This document shows, piece by piece, positions 1 through 6,183 of a stretch of 9,026 nt of DNA. Position 1 is the first letter of the stretch. Every line of letters starts with the position of its first letter. Source of the DNA: AWTP1-13 sp035253505 (GTDB taxonomy: Bacteria > Pseudomonadota > Alphaproteobacteria > Rhizobiales > Hyphomicrobiaceae); contig DATFCC010000188.1 of assembly GCA_035253505.1 (NCBI GenBank), positions 1 to 9,026 of the forward strand. The letters are read 5' to 3'. The notes under the pieces were generated by a model. That model was not told where the DNA came from, searched no databases, and saw only the letters and a program-made list of their open reading frames with translations. Both the position numbers and the translations under genes were made by a program.

Positions 1-222
1 CTCAACGAGCGCCTTGCCAGGGGGCCCGACGCCGGTGGTGCGGGGGCCGTACCATCCGACGGACCCGTGAAGGAGCTGGCCAAGGGGGTGGACCAGCTCG
101 TGCGCCAGATGAGGGCCGAGCAGAAGGTCGTGCGCGAGTGGGTCGATGAGCAGGCGGCGCAACAGTCGGAGGTCGCCTCGGTGCTGAAGGACCTCGCCGC
201 CAAAGTGGGACGCAGAGGTTAG
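1..222 (+). CDS. C-terminal end of a probable MotA/TolQ/ExbB-type proton channel protein (5' truncated)
   Basis: The reading frame is open from the first base and ends at TAG 220-222, giving 73 residues of a protein that begins outside the window. What is visible is a Gly/Pro-rich stretch (about residues 8-21) followed by a charged, probably helical tail rich in Glu, Gln, Lys and Arg, with VRQMRAEQK and VREWVDEQA as recognisable segments. No transmembrane segment is present in this part. The assignment rests mainly on context: the next gene starts 3 bases later and encodes a MotB/OmpA-like protein, and I recall rhizobial MotA/ExbB-like proteins with a similar cytoplasmic helical tail beside such genes. 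The two would form an inner-membrane ion channel coupled to a peptidoglycan anchor. The tail alone would not identify the family, so function is an inference; that it is a real coding end is well supported. Confidence 0.6.
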   Translation, partial: LNERLARGPDAGGAGAVPSDGPVKELAKGVDQLVRQMRAEQKVVREWVDEQAAQQSEVASVLKDLAAKVGRRG

Positions 223-225
223 CCG

Positions 226-1242
226 ATGGCCTACGGTCGCGCGCGCAAATCAACCAACTACGGCGAGTTCTGGCCGGGCTACGTCGACGTGCTGTCGACC
301 TTGCTGCTGGTCGTCACGTTCCTGATGTCGATCTTCATGGTCGCGCAGTACTACGTGAGCCAGGAAGCGACCGGCAAGGACACGATGCTGCGTCGTCTCA
401 CGCGACAGATCGCGGAGATGACCAACCTGCTCAGCCTGGAGAAGGGCAAGGGCAAGTCGCTCGAGGACGAACTCGCCAACCTCCAGGCATCGCTCGCCAC
501 GCTGAGAAACGAAAACGAGCGGCTGGGAGGCATGGTCGCCGTCGGTAACGAGCGCGAGGCGCGCATCACCGCCCTCGTCAAGGAGCTCGCCGACAAGACG
601 TCGCTCAGCAACGAGGCGGCGGCCAAGGTCGATCTGCTCAACCAGCAGCTCCTGGCTCTGCGCCGGCAGATGGCGGCTCTGCAAGAGGCATTGGGAGCCG
701 CCGAGGCCAAGGACAAGGAGAGCCAGGCGCGCATCTCCGATCTCGGCGCCCGTCTCAACCTCGTGCTCGCGCGCCAGGTGCAGGAGCTGCAGCGCTACCG
801 CTCCGATTTCTTCGGCCGCCTGCGCGAGCTGTTGCGCGACCGCAAGGACATCCGCGTCGTCGGCGACCGCTTCGTGTTCCAATCGGAGGTTCTGTTCCCG
901 TCGGGACAAGCGACCATGACGGCGGAGGGGTTGGCGGCCATCGACCAGCTCGCCTCGGCCATCATCGAGCTGGAGCGCGCCATTCCTTCCGAGATCGACT
1001 GGGCGCTGCAAGTGGACGGCCACACGGACAGCCGCCCGATCGCCAGCACCCAGTTCCCCTCGAACTGGGAGCTGTCCAGCGCGCGCGCCACCTCGGTGGT
1101 GAAGTACCTGATTTCCCGCGGCGTCTCGCCTAAGCGACTGGTCGCCGCCGGCTTCGGCGAGTTCCAGCCGCTGGAGGAGGGCGCCAGCGACGAGGTCCTG
1201 CGCCGCAACCGCCGCATCGAGCTCAAGCTCACCAACCGGTAG
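226..1242 (+). CDS. MotB/OmpA-like peptidoglycan-binding membrane protein with long coiled coil
   Basis: A 338-residue protein. A short cytoplasmic N-terminus is followed by one transmembrane helix (about residues 18-42). The segment YVDVLSTLLLVV aligns with the MotB channel helix and places Asp21 where MotB has its proton-binding aspartate. Residues about 50-205 are a Leu/Glu/Lys/Arg-rich coiled coil. Residues about 215-338 are an OmpA-C domain, with GHTD at 265-268, the NWELSSARA block at 280-288 (Asn280, Arg287) and the closing NRRIEL; these match the diaminopimelate-binding core of OmpA/MotB/Pal domains. ATG226 is preceded by AGAGG (214-218) at a good distance. It lies 3 bases after the upstream gene, so the pair is probably co-transcribed. 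I infer an energised, non-flagellar stator-like complex that couples proton flow to work at the cell wall; no flagellar genes are visible. ExbD/TolR is a less likely label because those lack an OmpA domain. Confidence 0.85.
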   Translation: MAYGRARKSTNYGEFWPGYVDVLSTLLLVVTFLMSIFMVAQYYVSQEATGKDTMLRRLTRQIAEMTNLLSLEKGKGKSLEDELANLQASLATLRNENERLGGMVAVGNEREARITALVKELADKTSLSNEAAAKVDLLNQQLLALRRQMAALQEALGAAEAKDKESQARISDLGARLNLVLARQVQELQRYRSDFFGRLRELLRDRKDIRVVGDRFVFQSEVLFPSGQATMTAEGLAAIDQLASAIIELERAIPSEIDWALQVDGHTDSRPIASTQFPSNWELSSARATSVVKYLISRGVSPKRLVAAGFGEFQPLEEGASDEVLRRNRRIELKLTNR

Positions 1243-1265
1243 ATCGTCGCTGGGGTTCATCTTGT

Positions 1266-2042
1266 TCAGCCCGTGGCCAGCAGCGCGAGCAGGCGGCTCG
1301 CGGCCTGCATCTCCTCCCATCGGCGCGCGCGGCGCGCCGATGCTTCGGCGTCCTCGCCCCACTTGCTGATCTGCCAGTCCTCGTCCACGTGCGCTGCCGC
1401 CCAGGCCGCCTCGGCGTCGAGGCGACCCTTGGCGTGCGCGATCGCCAGCAAGGCGGAGCCGGTGAGCGTCGTCATCACGTGCAGTGCGGCCAATACGAAA
1501 GCGTCGCTGTCGTGGAGTGTGTGCAGCACCGCCGCTTCGACAGCCTGCGATTGCGTGACGGGCATGATGCCCTGCGTTACGACGAAGCGCGCTGCAAGGG
1601 TCTTTTCACCCCACGCGACAATCGGGTCCCAGGCTTCCTTCTGACACTGTACCAGCCCTTGCGGCTCGGTTGCGCGATAGCAAAGAAGATCGCTGACGGC
1701 ATACTTGGCCACGTCCCGGCGCACCTCCTCCTCCCGGCCGCGTACGCCGTCGATGGCAGAGTTCACCAGCCTGGTGAGCGGCATCGACATGGGATCGATA
1801 CGCTCGCCCTGGGCCTCCCATTCCGCGGCGACAGCCGTGGCGAGCGCGCGGTTCGGCACGGCGAGGATGGCCTTGGCGGGCGTGCGCACCGGCCTTCCAT
1901 CGAGCTCGACGGCATAGGCGGCGCTGGCGACCGCCTCCGGCATCTCGCGGATGGAAACCTTGGTGTAGAACCGACGCCCCTTGGCGTGCGCCGCGGGCAC
2001 CTTGCCGCCCTCCGACGCACGCTTGCCACCCGAGCCTGTCAC
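1266..2042 (-). CDS. ATP12 family F1F0-ATPase assembly chaperone
   Basis: A 258-residue protein matching the ATP12 family end to end. Blocks visible in order: RRFYTKVS (23-30), LDGRPVRTPAKA (47-58), EWEAQGERIDPMSMPLTRL (74-92), YAVSDLLCYRA (114-124), WDPIVAWGE (138-146), VTQGIMPVTQSQ (155-166), and the most conserved part, HVDEDWQISKWGEDAEA (218-234). In mitochondria Atp12 binds F1 alpha subunits before they join beta; bacterial homologues occur mainly in alphaproteobacteria and are taken to act in F1 assembly in the cytoplasm. The GTG start at 2042 overlaps the stop of the upstream phosphatase gene as GTGA, suggesting translational coupling. A second in-frame GTG at 1998-2000 has a stronger ribosome binding site (GGAGGG, 7 bases away) and would give 244 residues; both starts keep the whole domain. 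It converges with the MotB-like gene across a 23-base gap with no clear terminator. Confidence 0.93.
   Translation of the reverse strand: MTGSGGKRASEGGKVPAAHAKGRRFYTKVSIREMPEAVASAAYAVELDGRPVRTPAKAILAVPNRALATAVAAEWEAQGERIDPMSMPLTRLVNSAIDGVRGREEEVRRDVAKYAVSDLLCYRATEPQGLVQCQKEAWDPIVAWGEKTLAARFVVTQGIMPVTQSQAVEAAVLHTLHDSDAFVLAALHVMTTLTGSALLAIAHAKGRLDAEAAWAAAHVDEDWQISKWGEDAEASARRARRWEEMQAASRLLALLATG
2008..2013 (-). promoter_or_regulatory. Strong Shine-Dalgarno for the alternative ATP12 start
   Basis: The minus strand reads GGAGGG here, 7 bases before an in-frame GTG at 1998-2000. It is a better match to the anti-SD than the sequence before the GTG at 2042. It therefore makes the shorter 244-residue product a real alternative. 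Which start is used cannot be settled from this sequence. Confidence 0.35.
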
Positions 2043-2719
2043 GCTACCTGTTCCTGCATCGCCAGCCTCTCGTCGAGCGCAGCCACCAGCGCCTCGCCGC
2101 TCGCCACCAGGGCTTGCGCGCCCGCCAGCAGCAGCCGCTCGGGCTCATGGTAGCCCCAGGTCACGCCGAGTGCGCCGACCCCGGCACTGCATGCCATTTC
2201 CATGTCGTAGGTCGTGTCGCCGACCATAACCGTGGACCGCGGCTCCGCCCCCACCTCTGCCATGGCTCGCAGGATCATGGAGGGATGTGGCTTGGAAGGA
2301 TGGTCGTCGGCAGTCTGGATGGTGAGGAAATGCCCCTGCCAACCCTCGCGATCGAGGATGCGGGCGACGCCGCGCCGGGACTTGCCGGTGGCGATGCCGA
2401 GCACCACATCCGTCCGCCCGGCCAATCGTTTGACTGCATCGCCGACGCCCGCGAACAGCGGGTCGTGCGCGGCGGGATCCTGGCGCTTGCCGGGGTAGTC
2501 CGAGCGATAGAACCGGATCAGCTCCGCCTGCACACTTGGCGGATGCTCGGCGGCGAGCACTGCGAACACCTGCGGCAGCGACAACCCCACCACGCCCAGC
2601 ATGTCCCGCCGGGCCGGCGGCGGTAGCTCGAGCGAGGAGAATGCGTGGTTCATGGCGGCACAAATGGTGTGCTGGCTGTCGACCAGCGTGCCGTCGCAAT
2701 CAAAAATGATGAGCTTCAT
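2039..2719 (-). CDS. HAD-IA family phosphatase (phosphoglycolate phosphatase-like)
   Basis: A 226-residue haloacid dehalogenase-superfamily hydrolase. All four HAD motifs are visible: motif I FDCDGTLVDS with nucleophile Asp7 and acid/base Asp9; motif II IATGKS (109-114) with Thr111; motif III lysine in PSKPHP (Lys143); motif IV MVGDTTYDMEMA (165-176) with Mg-binding Asp168 and Asp172. The helical region between motif I and about residue 90 is a type-1 cap, which places it near Gph, PgmB and similar small phosphatases. The natural substrate is not readable from sequence; gph would be over-precise. I chose ATG at 2717-2719 because homologues start directly before the first beta strand. A GTG 18 bases upstream (2735-2737) would add MLSGRA and neither start has a convincing ribosome binding site. 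It is the first gene of a two-gene minus-strand unit with ATP12. Confidence 0.9.
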   Translation of the reverse strand: MKLIIFDCDGTLVDSQHTICAAMNHAFSSLELPPPARRDMLGVVGLSLPQVFAVLAAEHPPSVQAELIRFYRSDYPGKRQDPAAHDPLFAGVGDAVKRLAGRTDVVLGIATGKSRRGVARILDREGWQGHFLTIQTADDHPSKPHPSMILRAMAEVGAEPRSTVMVGDTTYDMEMACSAGVGALGVTWGYHEPERLLLAGAQALVASGEALVAALDERLAMQEQVA

Positions 2720-3122
2720 CGCGCGGCCAGAAAGCACATTCCCCCCGCGCGGTCGAGAGGCCTAGGCAAGGGCCGCGGCAGGGCGAGGGCCGGCGATGCT
2801 GGAGCGCCGACGGCAGCGGGCCAGGTGCCGCCGCAGGCCGGCGGGGTGGCGGCCCGTTTCCGTTCGATGCGCATGTGGTGACAAGGCCGCCGGCGGACGA
2901 TGGCCCGGGATTCGAGCCGCGCCGGCCACGGGGGGATGGCCGATCTGAACGTCGCCCGGACCCTCAGTCCAGACAGGCGCTCGCCGGGGTCCCTTCTTTA
3001 CCCATCGACAGGCCGGCCACTTCGCGCTAGAAGGCGGGCGAATTTCCGCCAATGAGGCTTTCCGCCGGCACCGGATTTCGGCCCGGAGGCTCGCTGGCGT
3101 CGTTCCATACCGAGGACTTCCC
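2720..3122 (+). other. GC-rich divergent intergenic region between the HAD/ATP12 unit and rplS
   Basis: About 400 bp with no gene I can support; short frames through it lack a ribosome binding site and family resemblance. It must hold the promoters of both flanking transcripts. Visible elements: a 10-base palindrome CCGCCGGCGG at 2887-2896, an 8-base palindrome ATGCGCAT at 2867-2874, and a GGACCC/GGGTCC inverted repeat (2958-2963 and 2987-2992) followed by CTTCTTTA, which is terminator-like on the plus strand although no plus-strand gene lies upstream. A promoter candidate for rplS lies at 3005-3033. On the minus strand TTGTCA (2884-2879) resembles a -35 box for the HAD gene but lacks a matching -10. 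Confidence 0.6.
3005..3033 (+). promoter_or_regulatory. Candidate sigma-70-type promoter for rplS
   Basis: TCGACA (3005-3010, five of six bases of TTGACA) and TAGAAG (3028-3033, four of six of TATAAT) are separated by 17 bases. Transcription would start near 3040, giving a leader of about 80 bases before rplS. It is placed sensibly, and the upstream bases are less GC-rich than the rest of the gap. This is pattern matching only. Confidence 0.35.
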
Positions 3123-3857
3123 ATGACTTCCATGACGGTCATCCAGGATCTCGAGCGCCGGCAGATCGATGCGATCTCCGCCAAGCGCCGGGTGCCCGAG
3201 TTCGCACCGGGCGACACCGTCAAGGTGATGGTCAAGGTGATGGAGGGCGCCGACGCCGATGCGGGAAAGGACAAGAAGAAAGCTGCCGCCAAGCCGAAGG
3301 AGGACGACAAGGGCCCCGGCTTTCGTCTGCAGGCCTACGAGGGCGTGGTGATCGCGCGCTCGGGGGGCGGCCTCAACGAAAGCTTTACGGTGCGCAAGAT
3401 TTCCTACGGCGAAGGGGTGGAGCGCGTGTTCCCGGTGCACTCGCCCTACATCGCTGAGATCGAGGTGCTTCGCCGCGGCAAAGTCCGCCGCGCCAAGCTC
3501 TATTATCTGCGCGGGCGGCGCGGCAAGTCGGCGCGCATCTTCGAGCGCACGGACGCACGCGCCAAGCGGCTCAACGCCGCGTTCAAGGGCTTCAAGCGGC
3601 CGAAGGGGCAACCCGATGACCTCACGCGCATCAAGGGCCTCAATGCCGAGCTTGCCGGGCAGCTCAACGGCATCGGCGTGATCCGCTTCGACCAGATCGC
3701 CAACTTCTCCGACGACGACATCGCCAACGTCGATGAGACCCTTTCGCTCGGTGGCCGCATCGAGAAGGAGGACTGGGTGCGGCAGGCGCAGGACCTCGTC
3801 GCCGAGGCGGCTGCCGCCGAAGTGCCCGCCGGCGATGGCAAGGACGCCAAGGGCTGA
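3123..3857 (+). CDS. rplS: 50S ribosomal protein L19 with inserted loop and C-terminal helix-hairpin-helix-like extension
   Basis: A 244-residue L19, about twice the usual length (E. coli L19 is about 115 residues). The L19 core is clear: VPEFAPGDTVKV (24-35), RLQAYEGVVIARSGGGL (68-84), FTVRKISYGEGVERVFPVHSP (split as FTVRKISYGEG 88-98 and VERVFPVHSP 99-108), and RRAKLYYLRGRRGKSARI (122-139). L19 sits at the 30S-50S interface near the L14 bridge. Two additions stand out. Residues 43-67 form a charged, Lys/Ala/Asp-rich insertion between the first strands, where other L19 proteins run directly from VxEG into RxQAxEG. Residues 164-225 form a separate domain (DDLTRIKGLN through GRIEKEDWVRQAQ) that resembles the tail I know from alphaproteobacterial L21. 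ATG3123 has GAGGA 6 bases upstream; an ATG at 3132 is less well spaced. The gene is not next to trmD, rimM or rpsP here. Confidence 0.95.
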   Translation: MTSMTVIQDLERRQIDAISAKRRVPEFAPGDTVKVMVKVMEGADADAGKDKKKAAAKPKEDDKGPGFRLQAYEGVVIARSGGGLNESFTVRKISYGEGVERVFPVHSPYIAEIEVLRRGKVRRAKLYYLRGRRGKSARIFERTDARAKRLNAAFKGFKRPKGQPDDLTRIKGLNAELAGQLNGIGVIRFDQIANFSDDDIANVDETLSLGGRIEKEDWVRQAQDLVAEAAAAEVPAGDGKDAKG

Positions 3858-3881
3858 GGCCCTCCGCGTCCCAGTGTCCAA

Positions 3882-3896
3882 GGCGCCCGAGGCGCC
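3882..3896 (+). terminator. Possible rplS terminator hairpin, weak U-tract
   Basis: GGCGCC-CGA-GGCGCC forms a perfect 6-base-pair all-GC stem with a 3-base loop, 25 bases after the rplS stop. It is followed by ATCTCT rather than a run of T, so intrinsic termination would be weak. GGCGCC is itself palindromic, so the same bases also read as a direct repeat. It could serve as a 3'-end stabiliser instead. Confidence 0.35.
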
Positions 3897-3938
3897 ATCT
3901 CTGCGACGGTCCCTGCGCTTCTGTCGACTGCGAAATTA

Positions 3939-3971
3939 CGATGCCCTGCCGGCATCGCCGGCCGCTTCGGC
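3939..3971 (+). repeat. Tandem small hairpins between rplS and the lyase gene
   Basis: CGATGCC (3939-3945) pairs perfectly with GGCATCG (3951-3957) around a 5-base loop, and GCCG-CTT-CGGC (3961-3971) follows directly. Neither has a T-tract downstream on the plus strand. They lie in the roughly 200-base gap before the lyase gene, where I could not find a convincing promoter. They may be leader or 3'-UTR structures; no function is assigned. Confidence 0.3.
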
Positions 3972-4055
3972 AATCGCGCTTTGCCCCACTGACTGCGCAG
4001 GCCTCGCCCGAATAGGCCCGCTACCCCATACTGGGTGCCCCTGCCTGAGCCCTTC

Positions 4056-4059
4056 GGAG
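4056..4059 (+). promoter_or_regulatory. Shine-Dalgarno that decides the lyase start
   Basis: GGAG lies 5 bases before ATG 4065-4067. The in-frame GTG at 4035, which would add ten residues, has no comparable site. This supports the ATG at 4065. Confidence 0.5.
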
Positions 4060-4064
4060 CGCCC

Positions 4065-5420
4065 ATGCCGTCCACGATGTTCGACTCCGATATCTTTCGC
4101 GATGCCTTCGGCGCCCCTGCCATGCGCGCCGTCTTCAGCGACGCGGCGCTGGTTGCCCGCTACGTGGAGGTCGAGGTTGCCCTCGCCGCCGCCGAAGCCC
4201 GCGCCGGCGTCATCCCGCCGGACGCCGCGGATGCCATCCGTCGGCTGGCGCGCCCTCAGACCATCGACATGGGCAAGCTGAAGGACGAGACCGATCTCGT
4301 CGGCTACCCGATCGTCGGCATCGTCCACCAACTCGCCCGTCAGTGCGGGGAGGCCGGCCGCTACGTGCACTGGGGGGCCACCACCCAGGACATCATGGAC
4401 ACCGCCACCGTGCTGCAGGTGCGCGAGGCCCTGGGGCTGGTGGATGCCGATCTTGCGGCGCTCGAGGCGACGCTGGCGGCGCTGGCGGCCACACACCGCG
4501 ACACCGTGATGGCCGGGCGCACGCACCTCCAGCATGCGTTGCCGACGACGTTCGGGCACAAGGCTGCCGTGTGGCTGAGCGCAATTTCGCGTCATCGCGA
4601 GCGCCTGGCGCAGATGCGCCCGCGTGTTCTGGTCGGCCAGTTCGCAGGTGCGGCCGGCACGCTGGCGTCGCTTGGCGACAAGGGTCTCGCCGTGCACGAC
4701 GCCTTGATGGCCGAGCTCGATCTCGAACGTCCGGCGATGCCCTGGCACGCGGCGCGCGACGGCTTCGCAGAGGCGGTCTCTTTGCTTGGTCTCATCACCG
4801 GGACCCTGGCCAAGGTCGCCACCGATGTCATGCTGCTCATGCAGACGGAGGTCGGCGAGGTTTTCGAGCCGTTCGTGCAAGGTCGCGGCGCCTCTTCGAC
4901 CATGCCGCAGAAGCGCAACCCCATCTCGTGCGAGATGATCCTGGCCACGGCCAAGGTGGTCCGCCAGCAAGCCGGTTTGATGCTGGATGCCATGGCCGCC
5001 GACCACGAGCGGGCGACAGGCCCCTGGCACCTCGAGTGGGTGGCGATCCCGCAAGCCTTCATCGCCGCCTCCGGCGCCCTGCGGCATGCGCGGTTCATGC
5101 TGGACGGCCTGATCGTCGAGCCCGCGCGCATGCGCAGCAACCTCGATCTGACCGGGGGCCTGATCGTCGCGGAGGCGGTGATGATGGCACTCGCCCGGCA
5201 TACCGGCAGGCAGACCGCGCACGACCTGGTCTACGGCGCCTGCCGTGCTGCCCTCGACGGCGGATCGACGCTGCTCGACGAGTTGAGGAAACAGGAGCAG
5301 GTCACGCGGCACCTGTCGCCATCGCGCCTGGCCGAGCTTACCGACCCGGTCAATTACCTGGGTTCGGCAGGGGCGATGATCGACCGGGCACTGGCAAGGT
5401 ACCGCGGGAGGTCTGCGTGA
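4065..5420 (+). CDS. Fumarase/aspartase-superfamily lyase, PcaB/PurB-like (substrate unassigned)
   Basis: A 451-residue, mostly helical lyase. Superfamily signatures are present: DETDLVGYPIVGIVHQL near residues 75-91, HWGATTQDIMDT around 103-114, GRTHLQHALPTTFG from about 151 (His154 and His157), and the catalytic serine loop GASSTMPQKRNP at 275-286 (Ser277/Ser278, Lys283, Asn285). Enzymes with this fold are tetramers whose active sites are built from three subunits, and they eliminate or cyclise substrates across a C-N or C-C bond next to a carboxylate. The N-terminus (SDIFRDAFGAPAMRAVFSD) is closest to 3-carboxy-cis,cis-muconate cycloisomerase (PcaB), but no other protocatechuate gene is visible, so PcaB is not safe. 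Adenylosuccinate lyase, argininosuccinate-type or EDDS-lyase-like activity are alternatives. It converges with the methyltransferase gene across 24 bases. Confidence 0.88.
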   Translation: MPSTMFDSDIFRDAFGAPAMRAVFSDAALVARYVEVEVALAAAEARAGVIPPDAADAIRRLARPQTIDMGKLKDETDLVGYPIVGIVHQLARQCGEAGRYVHWGATTQDIMDTATVLQVREALGLVDADLAALEATLAALAATHRDTVMAGRTHLQHALPTTFGHKAAVWLSAISRHRERLAQMRPRVLVGQFAGAAGTLASLGDKGLAVHDALMAELDLERPAMPWHAARDGFAEAVSLLGLITGTLAKVATDVMLLMQTEVGEVFEPFVQGRGASSTMPQKRNPISCEMILATAKVVRQQAGLMLDAMAADHERATGPWHLEWVAIPQAFIAASGALRHARFMLDGLIVEPARMRSNLDLTGGLIVAEAVMMALARHTGRQTAHDLVYGACRAALDGGSTLLDELRKQEQVTRHLSPSRLAELTDPVNYLGSAGAMIDRALARYRGRSA

Positions 5421-5444
5421 CACGGCATCCGGCCGGGTCTTCGC

Positions 5445-6182
5445 TCAGGTTGCGCGCCCTGCGCCACCGACGCTGTCGATCGCCACCGCCACCTGCTGCC
5501 CGGCATAGGCGATGAAGCGATAGTTCAGGCCGAAGCGTTCTGCGGCCTCGAAGAACGCCTTGTATTCGTGCAGCTCGTAGCCCTTGTAGTTGAAGAATTC
5601 GTCGAACACGATGACGGCGCCTGATGCGAGCCGCGGGATGATCAGCTCCAGCACCGTCATGGTCGAGGAGTAGATGTCGCAATCCACGTGCACGAACCCT
5701 ATCGGGCCCGGCTCGCGCGCGAGGAAGCCCGGCAGCGTCTTGTCGAACCAGCCCTCGATCAACGAGACGTTGCGCGGAACCTGGGGCTTCTTGCCCTGCC
5801 GGTCGAAGTTGACGGCGGAATAGCGCGCACCGGCCCAGTGGGTTGGCAGGCCGGTGAAACTGTCGAAACCATAGAAGTGTCGGTCACGCGCCGTGCGCGC
5901 CAGATGCGTGATGGTCGTGCCCTTGTAGACGCCGAATTCGAGCGCAAGACCCGGCGGTGCCGTCCCCAGGGCGTAGGTGAGCAGGTCGAATTTGCCGCTG
6001 CAGTAGAGCGCATCGGGCATCCGCGTGGTGACGAAATCGGCGGCCGCGAGCGTGGCCCGGCGCTGCAGCTCGTTGCGCAAGGCTGCGCCCGGATCGCGCC
6101 AGGACCACTCGTGCCAGTGGAGCGACGCCCGCCGCATGATCGAGCCGAGAATACGGTCGATCAGAAGCTTCAAATAGAGCAC
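5445..6182 (-). CDS. Class I SAM-dependent methyltransferase, TylF/MycF-like
   Basis: A 245-residue protein with a Rossmann-type methyltransferase core. LEFGVYKGTTITHLA (81-95) is the SAM-binding motif I; FYGFDSFTGLP (103-113) carries the acidic end of strand 2; FVHVDCDIYSST (163-174) and VIVFDEFFNYKG (190-201) match the Asp-rich, metal-binding region of TylF/MycF macrocin O-methyltransferases. Those enzymes methylate sugar hydroxyls, and relatives occur in surface-polysaccharide loci. The substrate here is unknown. The N-terminal 50 residues are basic and probably helical. The GTG start at 6180-6182 has GGAG 7 bases upstream, inside the end of aspS; an ATG at 6135-6137 would trim 15 residues. 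The gap to aspS is one base, so the two are almost certainly co-transcribed and probably translationally coupled. No glycosyltransferase or natural-product genes are nearby. Confidence 0.88.
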   Translation of the reverse strand: MLYLKLLIDRILGSIMRRASLHWHEWSWRDPGAALRNELQRRATLAAADFVTTRMPDALYCSGKFDLLTYALGTAPPGLALEFGVYKGTTITHLARTARDRHFYGFDSFTGLPTHWAGARYSAVNFDRQGKKPQVPRNVSLIEGWFDKTLPGFLAREPGPIGFVHVDCDIYSSTMTVLELIIPRLASGAVIVFDEFFNYKGYELHEYKAFFEAAERFGLNYRFIAYAGQQVAVAIDSVGGAGRAT

Positions 6183-6183
6183 C

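Noticed and set aside
1..1242. Possible Zorya-type anti-phage system (ZorA/ZorB-like channel pair)
   Set aside because: The MotA/MotB-like pair is superficially similar, but the coiled coil is in the MotB-like protein, and the genes that follow are a convergent ATP12 chaperone and a phosphatase, not Zorya effectors. The left side is not visible, so this could be revisited only with more sequence.
1243..1265. Shared terminator between the convergent MotB-like and ATP12 genes
   Set aside because: The 23-base gap has no inverted repeat and no T-run on either strand. The same applies to the 24-base gap at 5421-5444.
250..1362. Long minus-strand open frame across the MotB-like gene
   Set aside because: It is antisense to a gene with clear domains; its translation is Arg/Ala/Leu/Gly-rich without family resemblance, as expected for an open frame in high-GC DNA.
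2645..2881. Small plus-strand open frame overlapping the start of the HAD gene
   Set aside because: It begins inside the HAD coding region on the opposite strand, has no ribosome binding site, and shows Arg/Gly/Ala bias without secondary-structure patterning.
2861..2884. Minus-strand promoter for the HAD gene (TTGTCA at 2884-2879)
   Set aside because: The -35 match is good, but the hexamers 16-18 bases downstream match the -10 consensus in at most two or three positions.
2900..2935. tRNA T-arm-like string GGATTCGAGCC
   Set aside because: The base before TTCGA is A instead of G, the flanking stem does not pair, and no acceptor, D or anticodon arm can be folded around it.
3936..5423. Long minus-strand open frame (about 495 codons) opposite the lyase
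   Set aside because: The plus strand holds all lyase motifs. The antisense translation is rich in His, Arg and Gly with no recognisable domain, and has no ribosome binding site.
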